In this document: piece by piece, positions 35,463 through 44,529 of the stretch
Position numbering within the stretch: the stretch's first letter is position 1
How the letters are laid out: each line of letters starts with the position of its first letter
Assembly (NCBI GenBank): GCA_963794995.1
Contig: CAWCFV010000002.1
Span: forward strand, 868,001 to 932,000
Direction of reading: 5' to 3'
DNA: 64,000 nt
Source of the DNA: CAWCFV01 sp963794995
GTDB lineage: Bacteria; Actinomycetota; Actinomycetes; JACCUZ01
The notes under the pieces: generated by a model
Seen by the model: the letters and a program-made list of their open reading frames with translations, nothing else
Database searches by the model: none
What the model was told of the DNA's origin: nothing
Translations under genes and position numbers: made by a program

Positions 35463-36632
35463 GTGCCCCAGCGCTCCGTGGCGACGATCCGCCGACTCGA
35501 GAGCAGCATGGGCACCCTCGCGACCGCAGCCATCGCCCGGATGGACGAGGTGCTGCCGTGGTACCGCGCGATGCCCGCCGAGAACCGGTCCTGGGTCAAC
35601 CTGGTGGCGCAGGCGGGCGTCGCGGCGTTCGTCGAGTGGTTCCGCCAGCCCGAGACCCCCCACGCGATCAGCGCCGACGTCTTCGGCACCGCGCCGCGCG
35701 AGCTGACCCGGTCGGTGAGCCTGCAGCAGACGGTCGAGCTGGTCCGGGTCGTCATCGCCGTCGTCGAGGAGCAGATCGAGCAGATCGCCCCCGGCGACGA
35801 GGCGGTGGTCCGGGAGGCGGTGCTGCGCTACTCCCGCGAGATCGCCTTCGCCGCGGCCCAGGTGTACGCCGAGGCCGCCGAGGCCCGGGGCGCCTGGGAC
35901 GCCCGGCTGGAGTCGCTGGTGGTCGACGCCCTGCTGCGTGGCGAGGCGGACGACTCGCTGCGCTCCCGGGCCGCCGCCCTGGGGTGGGGCAGCCACGGCT
36001 CGGTCGTCGTCGTCGTGGGCAACGCCCCTGATGCCGAACCGGAATCCGTGGTGGACGAGATCCGTCGGCTGGCGCGCGCGGCGCACCTCGACGTCCTCAC
36101 CGGGGTGCAGGGCGACCGGCTGGTCGCGATCCTGGGCGGACCGGTGGACCCGGTGCGCACCACCCGGCTGCTGGTGGCCCAGTTCGGGCCCGGCCCGGTC
36201 GTCGTCGGCCCGGCGGTCGCCGACCTCCTCGCGGCCGGCGAGAGCGCCGCGGCGGCACTCGCGGGGCTGCACGCGGCGCCGGCCTGGCCCGACGCGCCGC
36301 GCCCGGTTCCCGCCGACGACCTGCTGCCCGAGCGCGCGCTGGACGGCGACCCGCTGGCGCGGGAGCGGCTGGTCCGGGACATCTACCGCCCGCTGCTCGC
36401 CACCGGCACCGCACTGGTCGAGACCGTCGCGGCCTTCCTCGAGCAGACGTCGTCCCTCGAGGGCACGGCACGGGTGCTGTTCGTCCACCCCAACACGGTG
36501 CGCTACCGGCTGCGTCGGGTCACCGAGGTCTGCGGCTACGCACCCACGGACCCCCGGCAGGCCCTCTCACTGCGGGTCGCGCTGGCCCTCGGCCGGTTGG
36601 CCGACGCCCACCAGCCCCCCGCCAACTTGTAG
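35463..36632 (+). CDS. fasR: PucR-family regulator of fatty acid synthesis (FasR type)
   Basis: A 389-residue protein with the FasR layout: an N-terminal sensory region (MGTLATAAIARMDEVLPWYRAMPAENRSWVNLVAQAGVAAFVEW), a central GGDEF-like/CdaR regulatory part, and a C-terminal PucR helix-turn-helix (VETVAAFLEQTSSLEGTARVLFVHPNTVRYRLRRV). In Streptomyces the orthologue activates fabD-fabH-acpP-fabF by binding the fabD promoter. Here it lies directly upstream of fabD with a 78-bp gap, in the same orientation. Effector unknown; acyl-CoA or malonyl-CoA binding is possible. Confidence 0.93.
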   Translation: MPQRSVATIRRLESSMGTLATAAIARMDEVLPWYRAMPAENRSWVNLVAQAGVAAFVEWFRQPETPHAISADVFGTAPRELTRSVSLQQTVELVRVVIAVVEEQIEQIAPGDEAVVREAVLRYSREIAFAAAQVYAEAAEARGAWDARLESLVVDALLRGEADDSLRSRAAALGWGSHGSVVVVVGNAPDAEPESVVDEIRRLARAAHLDVLTGVQGDRLVAILGGPVDPVRTTRLLVAQFGPGPVVVGPAVADLLAAGESAAAALAGLHAAPAWPDAPRPVPADDLLPERALDGDPLARERLVRDIYRPLLATGTALVETVAAFLEQTSSLEGTARVLFVHPNTVRYRLRRVTEVCGYAPTDPRQALSLRVALALGRLADAHQPPANL

Positions 36633-36698
36633 AGAACCTCCAAAGCACAGGGACCAGTTTCGTCCGAGTCCGCACCCCGTGCGCGCCGCCGCGTCCGC

Positions 36699-36710
36699 AA
36701 GGCTGGGCGG
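36699..36710 (+). promoter_or_regulatory. Leaderless -10 element of fabD
   Basis: AAGGCT at 36699-36704 lies 6 nt before the GTG of fabD. The 66 bp upstream hold no gene and are the expected FasR target. I see no strong inverted repeat in them; AACCTCCAAAGCAC near 36636 is the most AT-rich part. Confidence 0.4.
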
Positions 36711-37901
36711 GTGCTCGCCATCGTCGCTCCCGGTCAAGGTGCCCAGACACCCGGCTTCCTCGCGCCCTGGCTGGAGCTGGCCCACTTCGAGGACCGGCTG
36801 CGCTGGCTGTCCGCCTGCGCCGGCCTGGACCTGGTGCACTACGGCACCGCGGCCGACGCCGACACGATCCGGGACACGGCGGTCGCGCAGCCCCTGCTCG
36901 TCGCCTCCGGCCTGGTCGCGGCGCTGGAGATCTTCCCGCACCCCTCGGACGCGTTCCACGCCGTCGCGGCCGCCGCCGGGCACAGCGTCGGCGAGATCAC
37001 CGCGGCCGCGGGCACCGGCGTCATCAGCGCCGAGCAGGCGATGGTCCTGGTCCGCGAGCGGGGTCGCGCGATGGCCGAGGCCGCCGCGCTCAAGCCCACC
37101 GGCATGACCGCGGTCGTGGGCGGCGACCCCGACGAGGTCACCGCCGCCATCGAGCGGCACGGGCTCACCGTGGCCAACAACAACGGTGCCGGCCAGGTCG
37201 TGGCGGCCGGCACGGCGGACCAGCTGGAGTCCTTCCAGGCCGACCCGCCGGCCAAGGCCCGGCTGGTGCCCCTGTCGGTCGCCGGCGCCTTCCACACCGA
37301 GCACATGGCCTCGGCGGTCGACACCCTCGGGTCCTACGCCCGGGCGATCAGCGTCCACGACCCGCGCACGGGGCTGATCTCCAACCGCGACGGCATGGTC
37401 GTGCAGCAGGGTCGCGACGCGCTGGCGCGGATCGTCACCCAGGTGCGCAACCCGGTGCGCTGGGACCTGTGCATGCGCACCCTGGGCGAGCTGGGCATCA
37501 CCGGCATCGTCGAGGTCCCTCCGGCCGGCACGCTGACCAACCTCATCAAGCGCGCCCTGCCCGACGTCGAGACCGTCGCGCTCAAGACGCCTGCCGACCT
37601 GGAGGCCGCCCGCGACCTGGTCGCCCGGCACGGCACCGCGGCCCCGCAGGACGACTCGCCCTCGTGGCGGATGCTGGTCGCGCCGAGCAAGGGCACGGTC
37701 CGGGTCGTCGACCTCCCGGAGGGCACCATCCTGGAGCCCGGCACCCCGGTCGCCACCCTCGTGACCAGCCGCGACGAGCAGCCACTGGTGGCCCCGCACG
37801 GCGGGACCGTGGTGGAGTGGCTCGTGGAGGACGGCGACCCGGTCTCGCCCGGCCAGCCGATCGTCCGCCTCCACCCCGAGACGAGCGAGGCGGTGCACTG
37901 A
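36711..37901 (+). CDS. fabD: Malonyl-CoA:ACP transacylase with C-terminal biotinyl/lipoyl-like domain
   Basis: A 396-residue protein. Residues 1-310 are FabD: VAPGQGAQTPG, the nucleophile elbow GHSVGEI (Ser about 91), the oxyanion Arg in LVRERGRAMAE, the His in GAFHTEHM, and PAGTLTNLIKR near the end. It transfers malonyl from CoA to ACP. Residues 316-396 are an added barrel-sandwich fold: APSKGTVRVVDLPEGTILEPG, then APHGGTVVEWLVEDGDPVSPGQPIV, as in biotinyl or lipoyl domains. The hairpin where a modifiable Lys would sit reads TSRDEQ, with no Lys. Streptomyces FabD, about 316 residues, lacks this tail. It is the first gene of the fab operon. Confidence 0.93.
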   Translation: MLAIVAPGQGAQTPGFLAPWLELAHFEDRLRWLSACAGLDLVHYGTAADADTIRDTAVAQPLLVASGLVAALEIFPHPSDAFHAVAAAAGHSVGEITAAAGTGVISAEQAMVLVRERGRAMAEAAALKPTGMTAVVGGDPDEVTAAIERHGLTVANNNGAGQVVAAGTADQLESFQADPPAKARLVPLSVAGAFHTEHMASAVDTLGSYARAISVHDPRTGLISNRDGMVVQQGRDALARIVTQVRNPVRWDLCMRTLGELGITGIVEVPPAGTLTNLIKRALPDVETVALKTPADLEAARDLVARHGTAAPQDDSPSWRMLVAPSKGTVRVVDLPEGTILEPGTPVATLVTSRDEQPLVAPHGGTVVEWLVEDGDPVSPGQPIVRLHPETSEAVH

Positions 37902-37947
37902 TGGGACGACGTGCGGAGCGAGGGACGAGCGGAGGCGGAGCGGATCC

Positions 37948-38955
37948 ATGGGCTCGATGGCACTGATCACAGCCCCCCGGGGTGCGGAGCACGCGCGCAT
38001 CCTCGGCGTCGGCGGCTACCGGCCCTCCCGCGTCGTCACCAACGCCGAGATCTGCGAGCGCATCGACTCCTCGGACGAGTGGATCCAGGAGCGCTCCGGC
38101 ATCCAGTCCCGGCGCTGGGCGGCGCCGGACGAGAGCGTCATCGACATGAGCGTCGCAGCGGCCGGCAAGGCGATCGCGCAGGCCGGCATCGACCCGGAGC
38201 AGGTCGGGGCCATCCTCGTGGCCACGGTCACCCACCCGCTGCAGACGCCGTCGGCTGCCGCCGCGGTCGCGCACCGCCTCGGAGCCACCGACGCCGCCGC
38301 CACCGACCTGTCGGCCGCCTGTGCCGGCTTCTGCTACGGCGTCTCCCTCGCCAACGACATGGTGCGCGGCGGCAGCGCCGAGTACGTGCTGGTGATCGGC
38401 TGCGAGAAGCTCTCCGACTTCACCGACTCCTACGACCGGTCGACCGCGTTCATCTTCGGCGACGGCGCCGGTGCAGTCGTCATCGGCCCGAGCGACGAGC
38501 CCGGCATCGGCCCCACCGTGTGGGGGTCGGACGGGTCGAAGTACGACGCCATCACCCAGAAGTCGAGCTGGCTCGACGTCCGCGACCACGCCGTCGACTT
38601 CCCCAACCTCACGATGCAGGGGCAGACCGTCTTCCGGTGGGCCGTGTGGCAGATGGCGCCGGTCGCCCAGCGTGCCCTCGACGCGGCCGGCGTCAGGGCC
38701 GAGGACCTCGACGCCTTCATCCCGCACCAGGCGAACATGCGCATCACCGACGCGATGATCAAGAAGCTCGGGCTGCCGGAGCACGTCCCCGTCGCGCGCG
38801 ACATCCGCGAGACCGGCAACACCTCCGCCGCCTCGATCCCGCTCGCCATGGAGCGCATGCTCGAGACCGGCGAGGCCAAGAGCGGCGGAACCGCGCTGCT
38901 CGTCGGCTTCGGCGCCGGGCTGGTCTACGCGTCCCAGGTCGTCGTCCTGCCCTGA
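37948..38955 (+). CDS. fabH: 3-oxoacyl-ACP synthase III
   Basis: A 335-residue KAS III that starts fatty acid synthesis by condensing acyl-CoA with malonyl-ACP. The catalytic triad is present: Cys in DLSAACAGFCYG, His in FIPHQANMRI and Asn in ETGNTSAASIP. GSMALITAPRGAEHARILGVGGYRP is the start. ATG 37948 or 37957 are both near a GGAGGCGGAG ribosome site. In actinobacteria such enzymes accept branched starters and so set iso/anteiso chains. Spacing to fabD is 46 bp, and to acpP 105 bp. Confidence 0.96.
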   Translation: MGSMALITAPRGAEHARILGVGGYRPSRVVTNAEICERIDSSDEWIQERSGIQSRRWAAPDESVIDMSVAAAGKAIAQAGIDPEQVGAILVATVTHPLQTPSAAAAVAHRLGATDAAATDLSAACAGFCYGVSLANDMVRGGSAEYVLVIGCEKLSDFTDSYDRSTAFIFGDGAGAVVIGPSDEPGIGPTVWGSDGSKYDAITQKSSWLDVRDHAVDFPNLTMQGQTVFRWAVWQMAPVAQRALDAAGVRAEDLDAFIPHQANMRITDAMIKKLGLPEHVPVARDIRETGNTSAASIPLAMERMLETGEAKSGGTALLVGFGAGLVYASQVVVLP

Positions 38956-39060
38956 CGACCGCAAGCCCCCGGAGCCCCCGGAGCCGCCGGAGCCGCCCGG
39001 AACCGTCCACCGCACTCACCCACCACCACCGCCCCACCGATTCAGAGGAGCTGGAACCAG

Positions 39061-39309
39061 ATGGCCGCTAGCGAGCAGGAGATCCTCGCGGGTCTCGCCG
39101 AGATCGTGAACGAGGAGACGGGCATCGCCACGGACGACGTGCAGCCCGACAAGTCCTTCACCGACGACCTCGACATCGACTCGCTGTCGATGATGACCAT
39201 CGTCGTGAACGCCGAGGAGAAGTTCGGCGTCCGGATCCCCGACGACGACGTCAAGAACCTCAGCACCGTGGGCGACGCCGTCTCCTACATCGCGAAGGCG
39301 AGTGCATAA
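39061..39309 (+). CDS. acpP: Acyl carrier protein
   Basis: An 82-residue acidic four-helix protein. The phosphopantetheine Ser is in DDLDIDSLSMM (the DSL motif). GAGGAG sits 10 nt before ATG 39061. It carries growing fatty acids for FabD, FabH and FabF. The 105 bp before it contain repeated GGAGCC triplet-like units and no gene. Confidence 0.97.
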   Translation: MAASEQEILAGLAEIVNEETGIATDDVQPDKSFTDDLDIDSLSMMTIVVNAEEKFGVRIPDDDVKNLSTVGDAVSYIAKASA

Positions 39310-39314
39310 GACCG

Positions 39315-40574
39315 ATGACGTCCTCCCGACTGCCCGACAGCCAGCGCGTGGTCGTCACCGGCCTCGGTGCGACGACGCCCCTCGGTGGCGACGTCCCGTC
39401 GACCTGGTCGGCCATGCTGGCCGGCCGGTCCGGGGTCAAGGTCCTCACCCAGGACTGGGTCGACACGCTGCCGGTGCACATCGCTGCACCGGTGGCGGTC
39501 GACCCGTCCGAGGTTCTTCCGGTTCCGCTGCAGAAGCGCACCGACCGCGGTAGCCAGTTCGCCCTGATCGCCTCCCGCGAGGCGTGGGCCGACGCCGGCT
39601 CGCCGGACATCGACCCCGAGCGGCTCGGCGTGGTGATCGCCTCCGGCATCGGCGGCGTCACGACGCTGCTCTCGGCGTACGACACCCTGAAGGAGAAGGG
39701 TGCGCGCCGCGTGCTGCCGATGACGGTGCCGATGCTGATGCCCAACGGACCGGCCGCCCAGGTCGGCCTCGAGCTCGGGGCCCGGGCCGGCGTCCACACG
39801 CCGGTCAGCGCGTGCTCGAGCGGCGCCGAGGCGATCGCGTACGGCGTCGACATGATCCGCAACGGCCGCGCCGACATCGTCGCCGCCGGCGGCACCGAGG
39901 CGGCGATCCACCCGCTGCCGCTGGCCGGCTTCGCCGCCATGCACGCGCTGTCGACCCGCAACGACGAGCCGGAGCGGGCGTCGCGCCCGTACGACAAGGG
40001 TCGCGACGGGTTCGTGCTCGGCGAGGGCTGCGGGGTGCTCGTGCTCGAGACCCTCGAGCACGCGAAGGCCCGCGGCGCCACGATCTACGGTGAGATCGCC
40101 GGCACCGGGATCAGTGCCGACGCCCACCACATCGCCCAGCCCGACCCGGTCGGGGCCGGCGCCGCCCGGGCGATGCGCAAGGCCGTCGAGGCGGCCGGCG
40201 CCACACCCGCCGACGTGGTCCACATCAACGCGCACGCCACCTCCACGCCCGTGGGCGACGTCGCGGAGGTGGGGGCGATCCGTCTCGCACTCGGCGACGC
40301 CACCGAGGGCGCCTGCGTCTCGGCCACCAAGTCGATGACCGGGCACCTGCTCGGCGCCGCGGGAGCGGTCGAGACCATCGCGACGCTGCTCGCCCTGCGC
40401 GACCGCAAGGCGCCCGCGACGACCAACCTCGAGGACCTCGACGACGACGTGCACCTGGACGTCGTGCGCGGCGAGCCGCGAGCCCTCCCCGAGGGCGAGC
40501 TGCTCGCCCTCAACAACTCGTTCGGCTTCGGCGGCCACAACGTCGCCCTCGCCGTCAGGAGCGTGCAGGCGTGA
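39315..40574 (+). CDS. fabF: 3-oxoacyl-ACP synthase II
   Basis: A 419-residue elongating condensing enzyme. The Cys-His-His triad is visible: Cys in VSACSSGAEA, His in INAHATSTPVGD and His in SMTGHLLGAAGA, with the conserved Lys before the last. VVVTGLGATTPLG and GFGGHN flank the fold. Six bp separate it from acpP, and its stop overlaps accD (GTGA). It extends acyl-ACP by two carbons per cycle. Confidence 0.96.
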   Translation: MTSSRLPDSQRVVVTGLGATTPLGGDVPSTWSAMLAGRSGVKVLTQDWVDTLPVHIAAPVAVDPSEVLPVPLQKRTDRGSQFALIASREAWADAGSPDIDPERLGVVIASGIGGVTTLLSAYDTLKEKGARRVLPMTVPMLMPNGPAAQVGLELGARAGVHTPVSACSSGAEAIAYGVDMIRNGRADIVAAGGTEAAIHPLPLAGFAAMHALSTRNDEPERASRPYDKGRDGFVLGEGCGVLVLETLEHAKARGATIYGEIAGTGISADAHHIAQPDPVGAGAARAMRKAVEAAGATPADVVHINAHATSTPVGDVAEVGAIRLALGDATEGACVSATKSMTGHLLGAAGAVETIATLLALRDRKAPATTNLEDLDDDVHLDVVRGEPRALPEGELLALNNSFGFGGHNVALAVRSVQA

Positions 40575-41983
40575 CGGTCACCGCAGGGCAGAACGTCGGC
40601 GTGGACAAGGCGGACGACCCGCGCAACCCGCTGACCCGGCTCCACCAGCTGTTCGACGAGGGCAGCGTGGAGCTGATCACCCCCGAGGACGACTCCGGCA
40701 TGCTCGCCGCGATCGGCCGCATCGAGGGCGCGGCCTCGGTCGCCTTCTGCTCCGACGCCACCATCCAGGGCGGGGCGATGGGCGAGGCCGGCTGCCAGGT
40801 CATCCTGCTCGCGTACGAGCGAGCCCTGGCCGAGGGCTGCCCGGTCATCGGCCTGTGGCACTCGGGCGGCGCCCGGCTGCGCGAGGGCGTCGTGTCGCTG
40901 CACGCCGTCGGCGAGGTCTTCGCGATCATGACCCGGGCCTCGGGCAAGGTCCCGCAGATCTCGGTCGTCCTGGGCCCGGCCGCGGGCGGCGCGGCGTACG
41001 GCCCGGCGCTCACGGACGTCGTCATCCTCGGCCCCGAGGGCCGGGTCTTCGTCACCGGACCGGACGTCGTGCGGTCGGTGACCGGTGAGGACGTCGACGC
41101 GCTGCGGCTCGGCGGCCCGGAGCCGCACGGGCGCCGGTCCGGCGTGGTGCACGTGGTCGCGGCGACCCAGGAGGCGGCCTACGGCGAGGCACGGCGGCTC
41201 TCGGCCCTGCTGGGCGACCAGCGGGAGATCGGTGAGGTCGAGGACCGCGACCTGGCCGCGTACCTGCCCGACTCCCCCAAGCGGGCCTACGACGTGCACC
41301 CGATCGTCGAGCACCTGCTCGACGAGGACAGTGCGCTCGAGCTGCACCCCAAGTGGGCGCCGAACGTCACCACGACGCTCGGCCGGCTCGGCGGGCGCAC
41401 CGTCGGCGTCATCGCGAACAACCCGCTGCGGCTGGGCGGCTGCCTGGACTCGGCCTCGGCCGAGAAGGCGGCGCGGTTCGTGCGCATGTGCGACGCGTTC
41501 GGCGTGCCGATGGTCGTGGTCGTGGACGTGCCGGGCTACCTGCCCGGTGTCGGCCAGGAGTGGGACGGCGTGGTGCGCCGCGGCGCAAAGCTGCTGCACG
41601 CGTTCGCCGAGGCCACCGTGCCCCGGGTGACCCTGGTGACCCGCAAGGCCTACGGCGGCGCGTACATCGCGATGAACTCCCGCTCGCTCGGCGCGACCCG
41701 GGTCTTCGCCTGGCCGGGGGCCGAGGTCGCGGTCATGGGCGCGGTCGCGGCGGTCCGGATCCTGCACCGGCGGCGGCTGGCCGAGGTGCCCGCCGACGTC
41801 CGCGGCGAGGTCGAGCAGGAGCTCGCGGTCGAGCACGAGAAGCTCACCGGCGGGCTGACCCGGGCCCAGGAGATCGGCGTCGTCGACGAGGTGGTGGAGC
41901 CGGCCCGCACCCGGTCGGCCCTGGCCGCCGCGATCCTGGCGGCCCCTGCCACCCGCGGCGACCACGGGAACATCCCCCTCTGA
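40571..41983 (+). CDS. accD: Acyl-CoA carboxylase beta subunit (AccD6-like)
   Basis: A 470-residue carboxyltransferase of the crotonase fold. Oxyanion motifs include GLWHSGGARLREG and VLGPAAGGAAYGPALTD in the N-terminal half, and DVPGYLPGVGQEWDG and RKAYGGAYIAMNSRSLGA in the C-terminal half. No zinc ribbon is present, so it is the AccD type, not the E. coli AccD. It makes malonyl-CoA with a biotinylated alpha subunit encoded elsewhere. The start overlaps fabF, and placement at the end of the fab block parallels mycobacterial accD6. Confidence 0.95.
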   Translation: MTVTAGQNVGVDKADDPRNPLTRLHQLFDEGSVELITPEDDSGMLAAIGRIEGAASVAFCSDATIQGGAMGEAGCQVILLAYERALAEGCPVIGLWHSGGARLREGVVSLHAVGEVFAIMTRASGKVPQISVVLGPAAGGAAYGPALTDVVILGPEGRVFVTGPDVVRSVTGEDVDALRLGGPEPHGRRSGVVHVVAATQEAAYGEARRLSALLGDQREIGEVEDRDLAAYLPDSPKRAYDVHPIVEHLLDEDSALELHPKWAPNVTTTLGRLGGRTVGVIANNPLRLGGCLDSASAEKAARFVRMCDAFGVPMVVVVDVPGYLPGVGQEWDGVVRRGAKLLHAFAEATVPRVTLVTRKAYGGAYIAMNSRSLGATRVFAWPGAEVAVMGAVAAVRILHRRRLAEVPADVRGEVEQELAVEHEKLTGGLTRAQEIGVVDEVVEPARTRSALAAAILAAPATRGDHGNIPL

Positions 41984-41995
41984 GCGCAGCCTGAG

Positions 41996-42081
41996 GTTGA
42001 TCACGTGGGCGTGGTCAACACACCCCGCACGTGGCGCACTCACCGCGTCCGGCGGATGTCGACCACGTGAGCGTGATCAAC
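41996..42081. repeat. Two copies of a CACGTG-centred imperfect palindrome
   Basis: Copy 1 (41996-42019) and copy 2 (42058-42081) share the form GTTGAYCACGTG followed by RGCGTGRTCAAC, each an imperfect palindrome with 9-10 bp arms. They can also pair with each other across 38 bp. They lie just after accD and may terminate the fab operon. The look is that of a dispersed REP-like element. Confidence 0.7.
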
Positions 42082-42125
42082 GCCTGATCGGCGGAAGGGG
42101 GCTCGGGGGGGCGAGCGGCCGGGGG

Positions 42126-42623
42126 TCAGACGACCTGGTGCAGCCAGCGGACGGGGGCGCCGTCCCCGGCGTAGCGGAACGCCTCCAGCTCCGCGTCCCA
42201 GGCCTGTCCGAGCAGGCCCTGCATCTCGGCCTCGACGGTGGTGGCGGCATCGCTCGCGGCCCGCGCCAGGGCGGCACGCAGCCGGTCCTCGCGCACCAGG
42301 ATGTCGCCGTGCACGCCCGTCGTGGCGTGGAACAGGCCCAGGGTGGGGGTCGAGCTCCAGCGCTCGCCCTCGGCCCCGGCGCTGGGCTCCTCGGTGACCT
42401 CGAAGCGCAGGTGCATCCAGTCGCGCAGCGCGCTGGTCAGCCGGCTGCCCGTGCCGGCGTCGGCCTGCCACGAGAGCTCCCCGCGGACCGTGCCCGGCGA
42501 GGCCGGCTGCGGGGTCCAGTCGAGGGTCACGCGCACACCGAGGACCCCGCCCACGGCCCACTCGATGTGCGGGCAGAGCGCGGGCGGTGCGGAATGGACG
42601 TAGACAACGCCACGGGTCGCCAC
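42126..42623 (-). CDS. DUF3145 protein
   Basis: A 165-residue conserved actinobacterial protein: ATRGVVYVHSAPPALCPHIEWA, then VTLDWTPQPASPGTVRGELSW, MHLRFEVTEEPS and RYAGDGAPVRWLH. It is regularly found beside the fab cluster in Streptomyces, so a link to lipid metabolism is likely, but no activity is known. It is convergent with accD. The 234 bp from its start to the next gene hold promoters only; I see no gene there. Confidence 0.92.
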   Translation of the reverse strand: MATRGVVYVHSAPPALCPHIEWAVGGVLGVRVTLDWTPQPASPGTVRGELSWQADAGTGSRLTSALRDWMHLRFEVTEEPSAGAEGERWSSTPTLGLFHATTGVHGDILVREDRLRAALARAASDAATTVEAEMQGLLGQAWDAELEAFRYAGDGAPVRWLHQVV

Positions 42624-42857
42624 CGGAGCCTCCTAGCTCGACGCGAGGTGCGCCTTCCCCAGCGGCCTCACGCGGGCGGGACGGGTCCCGGACAGCGGTA
42701 CTGCCGACGATGATGCCACAGAGGTCCCCTCAGCACCAGACGTCCCGTGTCCCCCTCCGGTCACGGCGACATACCGACCCCCCTTCGCGGTGAAGTCGGG
42801 CCGGGTGCGCGCCGATAGAGCCTGTGCAGACACCCCGCCTGCAACGAGAGGGCACCC

Positions 42858-43283
42858 GTGCACAACCCCGAGCGGCTGATGGCCGAGGCGTACGACGAGG
42901 GTGTCGTCTCCGAGGTGATCCGGCCGGCCGCCATCGTGCCCGAGAGCTCCACCCGGGCGATCCTCGTCGAGCTGGCCCTGCGCGACGTCCAGAACGGCGG
43001 GGTCTGGCAGTCCGAGCCGACGCTGTGGAGCCGGTACGACCGGCCGTGGGAGAGCTACGGCAACCCGGACGGGGCCGAGCTGATCGGCACCATCCAGGTC
43101 GCGTACGGCACCCCGACCCGCTACGAGATCACGATCTACCGCGTCACCGTCACGCGCTACGGCACCGAGCGGGGCTGGACCGTCGACGTGCTGTGCAACG
43201 AGGCGCTGGCCTTCGGCGCCCTGGACCTGGGGTCGTGCCCGCGCGCCTCGCTCGGCGCGCCACCCAAGCCGTTCAGGTTCTGA
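42858..43283 (+). CDS. Hypothetical protein
   Basis: A 141-residue soluble protein (HNPERLMAEAYDEGVVSEVIRPA, then TLWSRYDRPWESYGNPDGAELIGTIQVAYG and a GWTVDVLCNEAL segment). It looks like a compact alpha/beta protein. No family comes to mind. GTG 42858 has GAGAGGG 6 nt upstream. It is convergent with the next gene with only 7 bp between stops. Confidence 0.7.
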   Translation: MHNPERLMAEAYDEGVVSEVIRPAAIVPESSTRAILVELALRDVQNGGVWQSEPTLWSRYDRPWESYGNPDGAELIGTIQVAYGTPTRYEITIYRVTVTRYGTERGWTVDVLCNEALAFGALDLGSCPRASLGAPPKPFRF

Positions 43284-43284
43284 C

Positions 43285-43301
43285 CCGCCCTCAGGGGGCG
43301 G
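43285..43301. terminator. Short GC-rich hairpin between convergent genes
   Basis: CCGCCC (43285-43290) pairs with GGGCGG (43296-43301) across TCAGG. It follows the stop at 43283 and overlaps the last codons of the convergent membrane-anchored gene. Stem length is modest. Confidence 0.4.
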
Positions 43302-43922
43302 TGACCACCACGTCGACCGTGGTGCTGGCCTGCTCCTCGCTCGAGGTGCCGCCGGAGCAGGTGTAGCTGGAGACACCGACCGTCAGGGTGTAGGTGCCGG
43401 GCTCGGCCCACGTGTGGCGGGCCCGGTAGGTCCCCTGCGCGGGGGCGGTGGTGTCCGTCGCGCCGCACCGGGACTCCTGCAGCGAGCTGGTCCCGATGCC
43501 GTCGCCCCACTCCTCGGTGGAGCCGCTGAAGATGCCGACGCCGTCGTCGTAGCGGACGACGATCGTTGCGGTACTGCCCGCGACGACCTGGTCGGGCACC
43601 TCGACGCTCAGGCTGAGCTCAGCCGGCGGCGCCGGCTCGGCGGCGGCCGGGGCCGGCCGCGTGAGGACCTCGTCCTCGCCGCCCTGGGACAGCAGCCAGC
43701 TGCCGAGGACGACCGCGATCGCCACACCGGCGGCGACGCCCCCGAGCACCGCGCGGCGCAGGACCCCCCGGTCGGTGGACGACCCGGAACTGCCGGGCGG
43801 GACCGCGGGTCGGGCGTGCGCACGGGGCGGCCGACCAGCGTCGGCCGGTCGTCGTCGTGCACCACGACCGGCCGGTCGTCCCCGACCCGCGTGTCGCGCC
43901 GTACAGAGCCCATCTCGGTCAT
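43291..43922 (-). CDS. Membrane-anchored extracytoplasmic beta-sandwich (PKD-like) protein, one frame disruption
   Basis: About 210 residues when restored. A cytoplasmic head (RDTRVGDDRPVVVHDDDRPTLVGRP) precedes one membrane helix (LGGVAAGVAIAVVLGSWLL). An Ala/Pro linker and an extracytoplasmic domain follow, containing VVAGSTATIVVRYDDG, EWGDGIGT, RHTWAEPGTYTLTVGV and two Cys that may pair. The HTWAEPGTYTLTV strand is the signature of PKD or similar Ig-like folds. The frame changes near 43812 (net -1 or +2) between VGRPVR and ARPAVPPGSS. The start ATG 43922 has GAGAGGGA upstream. It is possibly a surface adhesin or binding domain. Confidence 0.65.
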
Positions 43923-44049
43923 TCGCGTCCCTCTCGTGCCACCCCCTGGACGCTCGCCAGGGTAGGGGCAGGAGGTCACGCTCTGTGTGCGATCGGCGAA
44001 ATCCGGAGGTTCTCACCCCCCACCTGTCACGCTCCGCAGTCGGGGCAGA

Positions 44050-44433
44050 TCAGTGCGTGGCGACCTGGCTGCGCCGGCCGGTCGACGGACCGGCCGGGCA
44101 GCAGCCGGCCACGTCCGCGACGCTGGCCGTGACGTGCAGCCGGCCGGTGAGCTGCATGAGGTCGAGCACCCGCAGCACCGCCGGCTGGTCGGCGACGAAG
44201 TGCACCGAGCCGCCGAGCAGACCCTGACGGTGGTGGATGCGCAGCAGGCTGCCCACCCCGGTGGAGTCCACGAAGGTGACGCCGCGCAGGTCGACCACCA
44301 GACTGGTGACGCCGCGGTTGAGCAGGCCGAGCAGGCTGTCCCGCAAGGTCGACGCCGTCGAGGCGTCCAGCTCGCCGGTGACCCCGACGACGGTGTGCTG
44401 GGCGATCTGCTGTGGATCGAGCAGGCTGATCAT
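44050..44433 (-). CDS. STAS-domain anti-sigma factor antagonist
   Basis: A 127-residue STAS protein: VVGVTGELDASTASTLRDSLLGLL, LVVDLRGVTFVDSTGVGSLL (the phosphorylatable Ser in DSTG) and a C-terminal Cys pair (VAGCCPAG). Such proteins bind anti-sigma factors when unphosphorylated and release the sigma factor. The partner kinase is not in the window. The cNMP-binding gene lies 96 bp upstream on the same strand. Confidence 0.9.
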   Translation of the reverse strand: MISLLDPQQIAQHTVVGVTGELDASTASTLRDSLLGLLNRGVTSLVVDLRGVTFVDSTGVGSLLRIHHRQGLLGGSVHFVADQPAVLRVLDLMQLTGRLHVTASVADVAGCCPAGPSTGRRSQVATH

Positions 44434-44529
44434 TCGAGCCCCCGTGGGACGCGCCGCATGGCTGCCGGGCTGCTTCGGCTCCGCCGGGAGCCTAACCCCG
44501 CGGACCCGGGCGGGGGAAGACCTCCGGGC

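Noticed and set aside
42624..42857. Hidden small gene in the 234-bp gap before 42858
   Set aside because: No frame with a start, ribosome site and normal codon use was found; it is best read as a divergent promoter region.
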